Assembly: GCF_022802975.1 (NCBI RefSeq)
Contig: NZ_JAFEVZ010000016.1
Location: forward strand, 1 to 64,000
Origin: Flavobacterium pectinovorum
GTDB taxonomy: Bacteria > Bacteroidota > Bacteroidia > Flavobacteriales > Flavobacteriaceae
Length of the DNA: 64,000 nt
Direction of reading: 5' to 3'
Under the pieces are notes generated by a model. It saw nothing but the letters and a program-made list of their open reading frames with translations. It searched no databases and was not told where the DNA came from. The translations under genes and the position numbers were made by a program. Below are positions 15,974-25,576 of the stretch, one piece after another (the first letter of the stretch is position 1; each line of letters begins with the position of its first letter).

Positions 15974-17443
15974 ATGAAAAAATTTATATTCCTCTCTATA
16001 AGTGCAATTTTACTAGCATCGTGCACCGATCTTGATGTTACACCAACATCATTTGTTACCAAAGAAAATTTTTACAACACCGATGATGATGCCATTGCCA
16101 GTGTTACATCTGTATATGCCTCTTTAAATATTGATACTGACCAAAGTCTTTTTGGAAGAAATCTATATTTCTTAACCGATATGGGAACCGATTATGCAGC
16201 TGCAGGTGTTTCTGCCATTAATCAAAATGTACGTGCCATTAGTGCTTTGTCTTATGATGCCAATACAGACCGAATTCAGGTAGCCTGGCGCCAAATTTAC
16301 AGCGGTATCAACAGAGCCAATGTTGCCATTGATAACATTCCGAAAGTACAGGGAACTGAAGCTCTAAAAACCAGATTAATAAACGAATCTAAATTTATAA
16401 GAGGCTTGCTTTACTTTCATGCAGTTCGTTTATGGGGAGGTGTTCCGTTGGTTTTACACGAACCAACCTCATTAGACATTAATGCTTTAAAAGTCAACAG
16501 ATCTACTGTAGATGAAATCTATACGCAGATCATTAAAGATTTGACAGATGCCGAAGCATTACCAACAACTTATACAGGTACCAATGTTGGTCGTGCCACA
16601 TCAGGAGCTGCAAAGGCGATTTTAGCAAAAGTATATCTAACCAGAAAAGACTGGCCCAATGCTATTTTGAAAGCCAAAGAAGTCATTAACGGCGGATATG
16701 GATACGGACTTTTTACCAATTTTTCGGATATTTTTAATAAAGCCACCAAAAACGGTAAAGAGCATATTTTTTCTGTACAGTTTGAACCGAATCTGGCTGG
16801 AAACGGAAGCAGCGGAAGTACTTTTATGAGAACTTCTTTTGCCGGATTTACAACTGTAGAACCTGCAGATATCATCTCGGATGTGAGTTTGTTTTATGAT
16901 ATTTATACAACCGGAGATACCCGCAGAGATGCTACGTATGCTAAACAATTACCGAATCCGGCAACTGGTTTATTGTACACTTTTCCAAAACCAATTTTCA
17001 GAAAATACCTCGACGTTACCAATCTGGCGAACGGATCAAACGTAGCGATTAATTTTCCTATCATTCGTTATGCTGATATTTTGATAACATTAGCGGAAGC
17101 GATAAACGAACAGGAAAGTACTCCAACAGCAGAAGCTTATGAAGCCATCAACAAAGTAAGAAGAAGAGCTTTTGGAAAACCAATTGACACTCCGGATGCA
17201 ACTGTTGATTTAGCTTTATTGACAAAAGCACAATTTAAGGAAGCCATTTTTACAGAACGTACAAAAGAGTTCCCACAGGAAGGACAGCGCTGGTTTGATT
17301 TGGTTCGCTGGGGAAGATTGGTTTCTGAGGTTAAAAAAGTACCGGGAAAATCAGCTGTTTCAGAAAGAAACAACCTATACCCGATTCCGCAAAGCGAAAG
17401 GGACCAAAATCCGGACGGTTTGCCACAAAATGACGGATATTAA
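15974..17443 (+). CDS. SusD/RagB-type surface lipoprotein 1
   Basis: A 489-residue substrate-binding lipoprotein. The signal ends in LLASC (Cys17), followed by TDLDV, an acidic stretch of the kind that directs Bacteroidota lipoproteins to the cell surface. Family features include the TPR-rich N-terminal region with RQIYSGINRANVAIDNI, FIRGLLYFHAVRLWGGVPLVL, and the C-terminal FTERTKEFPQEGQRWFDLVRWG. It acts as the lid over SusC1. The gap to SusC1 is 17 bp and to the first sulfatase 26 bp. Confidence 0.93.
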   Translation: MKKFIFLSISAILLASCTDLDVTPTSFVTKENFYNTDDDAIASVTSVYASLNIDTDQSLFGRNLYFLTDMGTDYAAAGVSAINQNVRAISALSYDANTDRIQVAWRQIYSGINRANVAIDNIPKVQGTEALKTRLINESKFIRGLLYFHAVRLWGGVPLVLHEPTSLDINALKVNRSTVDEIYTQIIKDLTDAEALPTTYTGTNVGRATSGAAKAILAKVYLTRKDWPNAILKAKEVINGGYGYGLFTNFSDIFNKATKNGKEHIFSVQFEPNLAGNGSSGSTFMRTSFAGFTTVEPADIISDVSLFYDIYTTGDTRRDATYAKQLPNPATGLLYTFPKPIFRKYLDVTNLANGSNVAINFPIIRYADILITLAEAINEQESTPTAEAYEAINKVRRRAFGKPIDTPDATVDLALLTKAQFKEAIFTERTKEFPQEGQRWFDLVRWGRLVSEVKKVPGKSAVSERNNLYPIPQSERDQNPDGLPQNDGY

Positions 17444-17469
17444 CAACCAACCATAAAAAAATTATAATC

Positions 17470-19386
17470 ATGAAAAATTTCAAAAATAACTTTACAGTCA
17501 AAAGCCCGCAAAAAGGACTTTTGATTACTGCATTGCTACTCGCTCAATTGGGCTTTGCACAAAATCAGCCAAATGCAGATTTTAAAGGAACTATCGGTAA
17601 AACATTAGCCGATTCAAAAGAATACTGGCCGGAACCGGTAAAAGCTCCAAAAGGTGCTCCCAATGTTATTTGGATTTTACTGGATGATGTAGGATTTGGT
17701 GCTTCGAGTGCTTTTGGCGGACTAATTGAAACGCCTACTTTTGACACTTTAGCAAATAACGGATTACGTTATACCAACTTTCACACAACAGCAATCTGCG
17801 CTCCTACCCGTGCCGCTTTACTGACCGGAAGAAACTCCGGAAGAGTTCACGTTAGTGGTTTCTCTCACACTATTTTATCGGCAGGTTTTCCGGGCTGGGA
17901 CGGAAGAATTCCATCTGATAAAGGAACAATTGCTGAAATTTTAAGAGAGAATGGCTACAACACTTTTGCGGTAGGTAAATACGGTGTTACTCCCGATGAA
18001 GATGCTACCGATGCAGGACCATTTGACAGATGGCCAACCGGAAAAGGTTTCGATCATTTTTACGGATTCTTAGGATCACAAACCGATCAGTACAACCCTG
18101 ATTTAGTGGAAGACCAGACCCATATCAAAGGAGACGGACGCCATCTAAACGAATTAATTACCGATAAAGCCATCAGTTACATTCAAAAACAGCAAAAAGC
18201 AGCACCGGGAAAACCGTTCTTTTTATACTATGCTCCGGGAGCTGCACACGCACCGCATCAGGTTACTACAGAATGGAGTGATAAATACAAAGGAAAGTTT
18301 GATGAAGGCTGGGATGTGTATCGTGAAAAAGTATTGGCAAACCAAAAGAAATTAGGTGTAATTCCTGCAAACGCTGTATTGCCGGAACGTAATCCGCTGA
18401 TTGGAGAATGGAAAAAATTATCTCCGGACCAAAAGAAAGTATATGCCCGATTCATGGAAGTATATGCTGGATTCCTGACGTACACGGATGCTGAAATTGG
18501 AAGAGTTGTAAATTATCTTAAAGAAACCAATCAATTTGATAACACTGTAATTTTTGTTGCCATTGGAGATAACGGAGCGAGTAAAGAAGGGACAACACAA
18601 GGAACTATCAGCCAAGGTCTTTTTGCTCAGGGAGCTTCTGACGAAAAAAATCTTCAGGATAATTTAGCCAACATCGGCGAAATTGGAACACCTCAGGGGC
18701 TTAACACCAATTACCCTTTAGGATGGGCTCAGGCTACCAATGCCCCTTTTAAAAACTGGAAACAGGATGCACAATCTGAAGGAGGAACACGTAATCCTTT
18801 GATTATTCATTATCCAAACGGAATTAAAGATAAAGGCGGAATCAGAAATCAATACAGCCATGTGAATGATATTCTTCCGACAACCCTTGACATTGCCGGA
18901 ATAAAAGCTCCGGAATATATCAAAGGAATCAAACAGGACATCATTCAGGGATCTTCTTTGTACACTTCTTTAAATAATGCCAAAGCAGAATCATTACACA
19001 AAGTACAATACTACTACATTTTTGGAAACAGAGCGATTTACAAAGATGGATGGAAAGCGGCGGCAGCACATCCGGATCCTTTTACATTATTAAAGGCGGC
19101 AGGCAAAAATCAGGCTCCTGCCCCAAGCAATTTTGATACTGATGTTTGGGAGTTATACAACTTAAACGAAGATTTTAACGAGCGTAATAATCTGGCTAAA
19201 AAGCATCCTGAAAAATTAGAAGAGCTTAAAAAACTGTTTGATGAGCAAGCCAAAGAAAACAATGTGTATCCGTTGATTGACTGGCAGGATGTATTAGGAA
19301 GAAAAATACACAATACCGGTGCTGATAAAGGTAAAAGCCTTCAGGACTTAATTAAAGAAGCAACCAAACCAGGAAGCAATAATTAA
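17470..19386 (+). CDS. Arylsulfatase (type I sulfatase), tandem copy 1, with altered GKWH motif
   Basis: A 638-residue periplasmic sulfatase with an N-terminal signal peptide ending near FAQNQP. The formylglycine motif is CAPTRAALLTGR (Cys110), so the cysteine must be converted by a maturase. Metal ligands are in WILLDDVGFG and IGDNGAS, and AAHAPHQ keeps the later histidine. The conserved GKWH motif reads GKYG (Lys170, Gly172), so the histidine that normally sits by the formylglycine is missing. It is closely similar to the next gene and to the copy at 23239. It should release sulfate from organic sulfate esters; activity is uncertain given the lost histidine. Confidence 0.9.
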   Translation: MKNFKNNFTVKSPQKGLLITALLLAQLGFAQNQPNADFKGTIGKTLADSKEYWPEPVKAPKGAPNVIWILLDDVGFGASSAFGGLIETPTFDTLANNGLRYTNFHTTAICAPTRAALLTGRNSGRVHVSGFSHTILSAGFPGWDGRIPSDKGTIAEILRENGYNTFAVGKYGVTPDEDATDAGPFDRWPTGKGFDHFYGFLGSQTDQYNPDLVEDQTHIKGDGRHLNELITDKAISYIQKQQKAAPGKPFFLYYAPGAAHAPHQVTTEWSDKYKGKFDEGWDVYREKVLANQKKLGVIPANAVLPERNPLIGEWKKLSPDQKKVYARFMEVYAGFLTYTDAEIGRVVNYLKETNQFDNTVIFVAIGDNGASKEGTTQGTISQGLFAQGASDEKNLQDNLANIGEIGTPQGLNTNYPLGWAQATNAPFKNWKQDAQSEGGTRNPLIIHYPNGIKDKGGIRNQYSHVNDILPTTLDIAGIKAPEYIKGIKQDIIQGSSLYTSLNNAKAESLHKVQYYYIFGNRAIYKDGWKAAAAHPDPFTLLKAAGKNQAPAPSNFDTDVWELYNLNEDFNERNNLAKKHPEKLEELKKLFDEQAKENNVYPLIDWQDVLGRKIHNTGADKGKSLQDLIKEATKPGSNN

Positions 19387-19437
19387 TAACCCTAATTCAG
19401 GTCTTTACCAGAAGACCTGAATTTCAATACCTAAACA

Positions 19438-21354
19438 ATGAAAAATTTCCAATATAACAATCTTAAAAATTCATCAAAGTCGCTTTTGATTACTGCGCTG
19501 CTCGTTGCTCAGTTTAGCATCGGGCAATCAAAACCTGATCCTAATTATAAAGGAATTATAGGCAAAACATTAGCCGACTCAAAAGAATACTGGCCGGAAC
19601 CTGTAAAAGCTCCTGAAGGTGCTCCGAACGTGGTCTGGATATTATTGGATGATGTTGGATTTGGTGCTACAAGTGCTTTTGGAGGTTTAATCAATACACC
19701 AACTTTCGAAAAACTGGCCAATGGTGGTTTACGCTACACCAACTTCCACACAACGGCTATTTGCGCCCCTACCCGTGCGGCATTGCTTACAGGCCGTAAT
19801 GCGCATGCGGTTCACGTTGGCGGGTTTTCGCATACGTTTACCTCTGCAGGTTTTCCGGGCTGGGACGGAAGAATTCCATCTTCTGCCGGAACAATTGCAG
19901 AGATTTTACGCGAGAACGGATACAACACTTTTGCCGTTGGAAAATATGGAGTAACTCCCGATGAAGACGCTACAGATGCCGGTCCGTTTGACAGATGGCC
20001 GACCGGAAAAGGTTTTGATCATTTTTACGGATTCTTAGGTTCTGAAACCGATCAGTACAATCCGGATTTGGTTGAGGATCAAACCTGGTTAAACGGAAAT
20101 ACAAAACTGAACAGTTCAGGAAAAGACAAATCTAAAAACGAATTTACAGCCGACTTAAAAGGAAAACATTTAAGCGAACTGATTACTGATAAAGCCATTA
20201 ACTATATCGAACGTCAGAAAAATGCGGCACCAAACAAACCGTTCTTTTTATATTATGCACCGGGAGCCACACATTCACCTCATCAGGTAACCAAAGAATG
20301 GAGCGACAAATACAAAGGCAAATTTGATGAAGGCTGGGATGTTTACCGTGACAAAGTAATCGCCAATCAGAAAAAACTGGGACTGATTCCTGCTGATGCC
20401 AAATTGCCAACACGTGATTCGTATGTAAAAGCATGGAATACTTTGTCTCCTGATGAGAAAAAGCTATACGCTAAATTCATGGAAATTTATGCCGGATATC
20501 TGGAATATACAGATTATGAAGTGGGCCGAATTGTTGAGCATCTTAAATCGATTAATCAGTTGGACAATACGGTTTTCTATATTGTTTTAGGAGATAATGG
20601 AGCCAGTAAAGAAGGAACTGCTTTTGGAACTATCGATCATCACCTGACATCAAAACTTTTCGCAGGTTCAAAAGCAGATGACCTGAAAGACAACCTCTCT
20701 AAAATTGATATTCTGGGAACTCCGGATGCTATTGAAGGAAACTACCCTTACGGATGGGCATTGGCGTCAAATACACCTTTCAAAAACTTAAAACAGGACG
20801 CACATTCTGAAGGCGGAACACGCAATCCGCTGATTGTGTATTATCCAAACGGAATCAAAACTCCGGGAATCCGTAATCAATATGGCCATGTAAATGATAT
20901 TTTACCAACCACTTTAGAAACTATCGGAATCAAAGCACCGGAAACCATCAAAGGAATTGCCCAGGATCCGATTCAGGGAACTTCATTGGCTTATTCTTAT
21001 GCTGATGCAAAAGCGCCTTCGAAACATAATGTTCAGTACTACTACATTTTTGGAAACAGAGCAATTTACAAAGACGGATGGAAAGCCGCAGCGGCACATC
21101 ACCCTGATTTTATTGATATTATCGATAATGGAGCTTTAGCAAAATATACAGGACCAAGTACGTATGATAATGATGTTTGGGAATTATACAATTTGAATAC
21201 GGACTTTAACGAAAGAGTGGATCTGGCTAAAAAGAATCCGGAAAAGTTAAAAGAACTTCAGGCTGAATTTGACAATCAGGCGAAGTTAAACAACGTCTAT
21301 CCTTTTATTGACTGGATCGATGTTTTGAGACAACGAGTACACAAGAAAAATTAA
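19438..21354 (+). CDS. Arylsulfatase (type I sulfatase), tandem copy 2, with altered GKWH motif
   Basis: A 638-residue paralogue of the preceding gene with the same plan: signal peptide to about FSIGQSKP, WILLDDVGFGATSAFGG, CAPTRAALLTGR (Cys109), and LGDNGAS. It shares the unusual GKYG (Lys169, Gly171) instead of GKWH. It carries an insertion of about 18 residues after VEDQTW (NGNTKLNSSGKDKSKNEF region) relative to copy 1. The two arose by tandem duplication after, or together with, the histidine loss. It follows 51 bp after copy 1. Confidence 0.9.
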   Translation: MKNFQYNNLKNSSKSLLITALLVAQFSIGQSKPDPNYKGIIGKTLADSKEYWPEPVKAPEGAPNVVWILLDDVGFGATSAFGGLINTPTFEKLANGGLRYTNFHTTAICAPTRAALLTGRNAHAVHVGGFSHTFTSAGFPGWDGRIPSSAGTIAEILRENGYNTFAVGKYGVTPDEDATDAGPFDRWPTGKGFDHFYGFLGSETDQYNPDLVEDQTWLNGNTKLNSSGKDKSKNEFTADLKGKHLSELITDKAINYIERQKNAAPNKPFFLYYAPGATHSPHQVTKEWSDKYKGKFDEGWDVYRDKVIANQKKLGLIPADAKLPTRDSYVKAWNTLSPDEKKLYAKFMEIYAGYLEYTDYEVGRIVEHLKSINQLDNTVFYIVLGDNGASKEGTAFGTIDHHLTSKLFAGSKADDLKDNLSKIDILGTPDAIEGNYPYGWALASNTPFKNLKQDAHSEGGTRNPLIVYYPNGIKTPGIRNQYGHVNDILPTTLETIGIKAPETIKGIAQDPIQGTSLAYSYADAKAPSKHNVQYYYIFGNRAIYKDGWKAAAAHHPDFIDIIDNGALAKYTGPSTYDNDVWELYNLNTDFNERVDLAKKNPEKLKELQAEFDNQAKLNNVYPFIDWIDVLRQRVHKKN

Positions 21355-21551
21355 TAAAAATCTTTCAGAGCTATTAAATATTTTACAAAAGAAAACTTTA
21401 AGTAATAAACACAATTATAGTATCGTATTTTAAAATTAGAAAATGTACGATGTGTTGATTTTGATTCTTTTTAATTGATATCAACCCTTTTGACTTTACG
21501 ACTTTTAAACTTTCGACTTACTTAATAGCTCTGATTCTAAAAAAGTAAATT

Positions 21552-22103
21552 ATGGCAGCAGCAAAACCACTTATCAAAAAAGGCATTTTTGCCCTGGCCC
21601 TTGTAGTAATTGCAGTAACTTTTTACTACTTAACTATTTGGGCAACCCCTTATTATGTACAAAACAAATTTGCTTCAAAAAGTGCAGATTATATTAACAC
21701 TCCCCGCTTTGGAGATCAGCCCAATGCAGAAAACAGCAGAGTGATTCCGTTACCGAATCCTGATTTTTTGTATTCTACTATCAATTATGATTTAAAAGAA
21801 AATGTCCTGAAAATATCAGGTATTGTGCCAGACTCCACTTATTGGTCAATATCAGCCTATCAGGAAAACACCACCAATTATTTTGTTGAGAATGAAGAGA
21901 AGGTAAAAGCAAAATTCGAATATTATCTGGCTCCCGAAGGAAGTACTTCTGAAGCATTAAAAAATATTCCGAAAGAAAAAATCATTTACAGCCCAACATC
22001 AAAAGGCTTAATTCTGTTTCGCTATTTAGTTTCTAAAGCGTATCCGGTAAAAGAGCTATCCGAATTGCAGCATGGTGTTACAGTAGAAAAATTAGCAAAA
22101 TAA
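21552..22103 (+). CDS. DUF1254-like membrane-anchored protein
   Basis: A 183-residue protein with one N-terminal membrane helix (about residues 10-32) and a periplasmic part. The segment VIPLPNPDFLYSTINYDLKE followed by GIVPDSTYWSISAYQENTTN resembles the DUF1254 half of DUF1254-DUF1214 proteins. Its partner at 22310 carries the DUF1214 half with its own helix, so the usual two-domain protein is split. Function of the family is not established. The 197-bp gap before it shows no clear feature. Confidence 0.65.
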   Translation: MAAAKPLIKKGIFALALVVIAVTFYYLTIWATPYYVQNKFASKSADYINTPRFGDQPNAENSRVIPLPNPDFLYSTINYDLKENVLKISGIVPDSTYWSISAYQENTTNYFVENEEKVKAKFEYYLAPEGSTSEALKNIPKEKIIYSPTSKGLILFRYLVSKAYPVKELSELQHGVTVEKLAK

Positions 22104-22137
22104 TTTATTTTTTTTGTATAACTGAAAAATCAAATTT

Positions 22138-22270
22138 AAACACATAGATACATAGGTTTTTACTTTTCAAAAAGGATATAAAAGAGAAACACATTTCTCA
22201 ACACATAGCTTTGTGTTTTAAAATAAGTGAAACGCCTTTTTTCGTTTACAGAACTATGACTCTATGTGTT
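22138..22270. repeat. Palindromic intergenic element, second copy
   Basis: AAACACATAGATACATAG at the left and CTATGACTCTATGTGTT at the right form imperfect inverted ends around GTGAAACGCC. It is the reverse-oriented relative of the element at 9728-9860. It fills most of the gap between the two DUF genes. Confidence 0.6.
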
Positions 22271-22309
22271 AAAAATTGCATACAACATTCAACTTAAAAT
22301 CAAATCAAA

Positions 22310-22903
22310 ATGGCTTTAAATCAAAAAGTAAAAAAGATAGCATTAGGATTAGGATTAATTCTTTTGGCTATAATATTAGGAAGCGGAATTGGTATTTATA
22401 ACATTTCGTCAGGAAAAAGCGATTCACAGCGCACTATAGGAAACTGGAAAACAGTTGATAAAGACAAAGACCTCAATACAGCTGATTTGTTAACCATTGC
22501 TCAGGTGGCGGTTTACGGACCTTATGCATTAACCAAAAAGGAAGTAATCTACCTGAGTACCAATACAGACAGCGAAGGAAACGAATTAGATCCTAAAGCT
22601 GACTATGTAATTACCGGTAAAAAATTAGACGCAAAGTACTGGAGCATCACAGCTTATGATGAAAATGGCTTTTTAATTAAAAATCCGATCAATAAATACA
22701 GCTACAATCTTGAAGATGTGAAATATCAGGCTGACAGTATTTCGTATAAAATCAATTTGTCAGGCACAGAAAAAACCGAAAACTGGCTGCCAATCAACAA
22801 CGTTAAAAAAACAAGTTTAATTATTCGTTTGTACCTGCCTTCAGACAAACTCAGGGAAAATCTGACTATTCATACTCTTCCTGTTATCGAAAAGGTAAAA
22901 TAA
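22310..22903 (+). CDS. DUF1214 domain membrane-anchored protein
   Basis: A 197-residue protein with one N-terminal membrane helix (about residues 10-30). The C-terminal half is a good DUF1214 match by eye: YWSITAYDENGFLIKNPINK, then YSYNLEDVKY and ENWLPINNVKKTSLIIRLYL. DUF1214 domains usually follow DUF1254 in one chain; here they are separate neighbours. The anchors suggest both sit on the periplasmic face of the inner membrane. Role in sulfate ester use is inferred only from the operon. Confidence 0.75.
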   Translation: MALNQKVKKIALGLGLILLAIILGSGIGIYNISSGKSDSQRTIGNWKTVDKDKDLNTADLLTIAQVAVYGPYALTKKEVIYLSTNTDSEGNELDPKADYVITGKKLDAKYWSITAYDENGFLIKNPINKYSYNLEDVKYQADSISYKINLSGTEKTENWLPINNVKKTSLIIRLYLPSDKLRENLTIHTLPVIEKVK

Positions 22904-22950
22904 TAATGACTCATTCATATAATAATCACAAACAATACAAAGCAATTCTT

Positions 22951-23051
22951 TGTCATCCCGAGGAACGAGGGATCTCCGTTGCCAGGTCTACAAACTAAGT
23001 TATATGCAATGCGGAGCTTCTTGCGGAGATGCTTCCTTCGTCAGCATGACA
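22951..23051 (+). repeat. Dispersed intergenic repeat, TGTCATCCCGAGGAACGAGG type
   Basis: Begins TGTCATCCCGAGGAACGAGG and ends with TCAGCATGACA, forming loose inverted ends. It is a diverged relative of the element at 6831-6928. The remainder of the 335-bp gap before the third sulfatase (22904-23238) has only AT-rich sequence. Confidence 0.55.
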
Positions 23052-23238
23052 AGTATATAGATTATTACGATGTTAAAGAATCAGATTAACCAATAGTAAA
23101 ATCTTAAAACTATGGAGATTGACACTTTAAAATTATACTAAATCCATATAATTAAAGAAATAAATATTATCCAAAATAAGAACATTAATCCTGAAAGGCA
23201 CCATCAAATTCAGGTTATACTATTTAAAAATATATAAA

Positions 23239-25134
23239 ATGAAAAACGTAAAGAACACTTCCATTATAAAAGTTACTTTTTTATTGGTATTCCAATTAGG
23301 ATTAAATTCTGTTTCGGCACAAAACCAGCCTGATCCGGAGTATAAGGGAGTAATTGCAAAAACACTGGCCGAATCAAAAGAATACTGGCCTGAACCGGTT
23401 AAAGCACCAAAAGGCGCTCCAAATGTTATCTGGATCTTACTTGATGATGTAGGATTTGGAGCATCGAGCGCATTTGGAGGCTTGGTAAACACCCCGACTT
23501 TTGATGATCTGGCCAATAACGGGCTACGATTTACCAATTTTCATACTGTAGGGGTTTGTGCCCCTACCCGTGCGGCATTGCTTACAGGACGTAACCATCA
23601 CACGGCCCACATGGGACTTTTTCCTCACAAGTTTATGAGAGCCGGTTTTCCGGGTTATGACGCTAAAATTCCATCATCTAAAGGAACCGTTGCTGAAGTA
23701 TTAAGAGAAAACGGCTACAGTACCTATGCAGTAGGAAAATGGCATTTGACTCCGGATGAAGAAACCACAGATTTAGGTCCGTTTGACCGTTGGCCCTCAG
23801 GAAAAGGGTTCGATCATTTCTATGGTTTCCTTGGCGGAGCAACCGATCAGTATAAGCCGGATTTAGTAGAAGATAACAAAGCTGTAAAACCGGACGGTCG
23901 CCATTTGAACACACAACTTGCCGACAAAGCCATCAGCTATTTGCAATACCAGCAAAAAACAGCACCAGCAAAGCCTTTCTTTTTGTATTTGACTCCGGGC
24001 GCTACGCACTCCCCTCATCAGGTAGATCAGGAATGGATTGACAAATACAAAGGAAAATTTGACAAAGGATGGGACTGGTACAGAGAAACTGTTTTTGCCA
24101 ACCAAAAGAAACTTGGCGTTATTCCGCAGGATGCCAAACTTCCAAAACGTAATGAAAGAGTTAAGGAATGGGAGAAACTTTCGGCTGAGGAAAAAAGAAT
24201 CAATGCACGATTTTTTGAAAGTTACGCCGGTTTCTTCGAACAGACAGATTATGAAATTGGACGCATTGTTTCTTATTTAAAAAAGAGCAACCAGTTTGAC
24301 AATACTATTATTTTCCTTGTTATTGGCGATAATGGCGCCAGTAAAGAAGGTTCTTATAATGGTTCTGTAAATAATGAATTTGGAGGAAATACCGCCACCA
24401 ACGAAGCAGAACAGATTGCGGAACTGTCTAAAAATTTCGATAAAATCGGAACTAAAGATGCATATACCAATTATCCTGCGGGTTGGGCTCAGGCTGCCAA
24501 TACACCGTTTAAATTCTGGAAAGCAGATGCACATGCCGAAGGCGGAACCCGAAACCCATTGATTGTTTCCTATCCAAACGGTATAAAAAACAACACCGGA
24601 ATCCGTACGCAATACGGTCACGTAATCGATCTTTTGCCAACCACGCTGGCATTAACCGGCATCAATAAATTACCTGAATCGATCAGAGGAATCAAACAGG
24701 ATTCGCTTCAGGGGAAAAATTTGACATCGGCAATTCAGGATGTCAATGCCCCATCGGTACATCAGACACAATATTACTTTTTATTTGGTGAAGGTGCTAT
24801 TTATAACGATGGCTGGAAAGCTTCATTTGCTTACCGACCTGATTTTATAGACCTGTTTACTGATTTTAATACCAAAAACAAACCCGTAGCCAACAACGCC
24901 GGAAAAGAAGTCTGGGAACTTTATAATGTTGATAAAGACTTTAATGAAATTAATGATCTGGCTAAAAAGAATCCCGAAAAACTAAAAGAATTGGTGCAGT
25001 TATTCGATCAGCAGGCGAAAGAAAATAATGTGTACCCGCTAATCAACTGGAGTGATGTGCAGGATAAGTTTAAAACATTTCTGAAACAAAACAGACCACA
25101 GCAGCCTCAGCCTAACGATACTTCAAAAAATTAA
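23239..25134 (+). CDS. Arylsulfatase (type I sulfatase), copy 3, intact GKWH
   Basis: A 631-residue sulfatase closely related to the two tandem copies upstream. Signal peptide to about VSAQNQP; WILLDDVGFG; formylglycine motif CAPTRAALLTGR (Cys107); GKWHLTPDE with the catalytic histidine present (about residue 169); IGDNGAS; PFKFWKADAHAEGGTR. The C-terminus is extended by a glutamine/proline-rich tail (RPQQPQPNDT). Of the three paralogues it is the one with a complete active site. Four bases separate its stop from a tiny membrane protein gene. Confidence 0.93.
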   Translation: MKNVKNTSIIKVTFLLVFQLGLNSVSAQNQPDPEYKGVIAKTLAESKEYWPEPVKAPKGAPNVIWILLDDVGFGASSAFGGLVNTPTFDDLANNGLRFTNFHTVGVCAPTRAALLTGRNHHTAHMGLFPHKFMRAGFPGYDAKIPSSKGTVAEVLRENGYSTYAVGKWHLTPDEETTDLGPFDRWPSGKGFDHFYGFLGGATDQYKPDLVEDNKAVKPDGRHLNTQLADKAISYLQYQQKTAPAKPFFLYLTPGATHSPHQVDQEWIDKYKGKFDKGWDWYRETVFANQKKLGVIPQDAKLPKRNERVKEWEKLSAEEKRINARFFESYAGFFEQTDYEIGRIVSYLKKSNQFDNTIIFLVIGDNGASKEGSYNGSVNNEFGGNTATNEAEQIAELSKNFDKIGTKDAYTNYPAGWAQAANTPFKFWKADAHAEGGTRNPLIVSYPNGIKNNTGIRTQYGHVIDLLPTTLALTGINKLPESIRGIKQDSLQGKNLTSAIQDVNAPSVHQTQYYFLFGEGAIYNDGWKASFAYRPDFIDLFTDFNTKNKPVANNAGKEVWELYNVDKDFNEINDLAKKNPEKLKELVQLFDQQAKENNVYPLINWSDVQDKFKTFLKQNRPQQPQPNDTSKN

Positions 25135-25138
25135 TGAT

Positions 25139-25258
25139 ATGAAACGGATAACCCCAGAATTCATCTTAAAAAAGATTCTTATCGGAATGATTCTTTTTGG
25201 GCTTCCACTAGGTCTCTTGACAGGAGTTTTAGCAATAATTTATCAATTTTTAAAATAA
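25139..25258 (+). CDS. 39-residue single-helix membrane protein A
   Basis: ATG to TAA encodes MKRITPEFILKKILIGM followed by a hydrophobic helix (ILFGLPLGLLTGVLAIIYQ) and FLK. It starts 4 bp after the sulfatase stop. A paralogue of the same length and ending (NQFLK) is at 25451. Basic N-terminus, one helix, short basic tail: an inner membrane micro-protein of unknown function, perhaps a subunit or anchor of the neighbouring hydroxylase. Confidence 0.65.
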   Translation: MKRITPEFILKKILIGMILFGLPLGLLTGVLAIIYQFLK

Positions 25259-25264
25259 AAAATC

Positions 25265-25426
25265 ATGGCTGAAGTAAACGAAGAAATTTTCGAAATAATA
25301 ACACCGGATGACAATGAGAACGAGCAGGTTTATTTCAATATATATGAATACGAAGTAATAGACGCACTGATAGTAACCGGAAAAGAACAGACTAAAAAAC
25401 ATACGGTATATCCGGTTCTGGACTAA
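25265..25426 (+). CDS. 53-residue acidic hypothetical protein
   Basis: ATG to TAA encodes an acidic protein starting MAEVNEEIFEIITPDDNENE, with no signal peptide and no family I recognise. It lies 6 bp after membrane protein A and 24 bp before membrane protein B, so the three small genes are one translational block. It is in frame with good spacing and coding-like composition. Function unknown. Confidence 0.6.
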   Translation: MAEVNEEIFEIITPDDNENEQVYFNIYEYEVIDALIVTGKEQTKKHTVYPVLD

Positions 25427-25450
25427 ATATTTAAACTAAAAATACACAAT

Positions 25451-25570
25451 ATGAAACTAATAGATTTTCAAATCATAGGGAAAAAGATTGTTGTAGGAAC
25501 AATTCTATTTTTTGTACCACTGGTAATTTTGGCCGGAGGTTTAGCCTTAATCAATCAATTTTTAAAATAA
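25451..25570 (+). CDS. 39-residue single-helix membrane protein B
   Basis: ATG to TAA encodes MKLIDFQIIGKKIVVGT followed by a helix (ILFFVPLVILAGGLALIN) and QFLK. It matches membrane protein A in length, in the KKI start of the helix, the central proline and the QFLK end, so the two are paralogues flanking the acidic protein. It ends 6 bp before the hydroxylase gene. Confidence 0.65.
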   Translation: MKLIDFQIIGKKIVVGTILFFVPLVILAGGLALINQFLK

Positions 25571-25576
25571 GAAATC

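Noticed and set aside
16570..16948. Minus-strand frames of about 100 codons inside susD1.
   Set aside because: They are shadows of a strongly supported SusD gene with no recognisable product.
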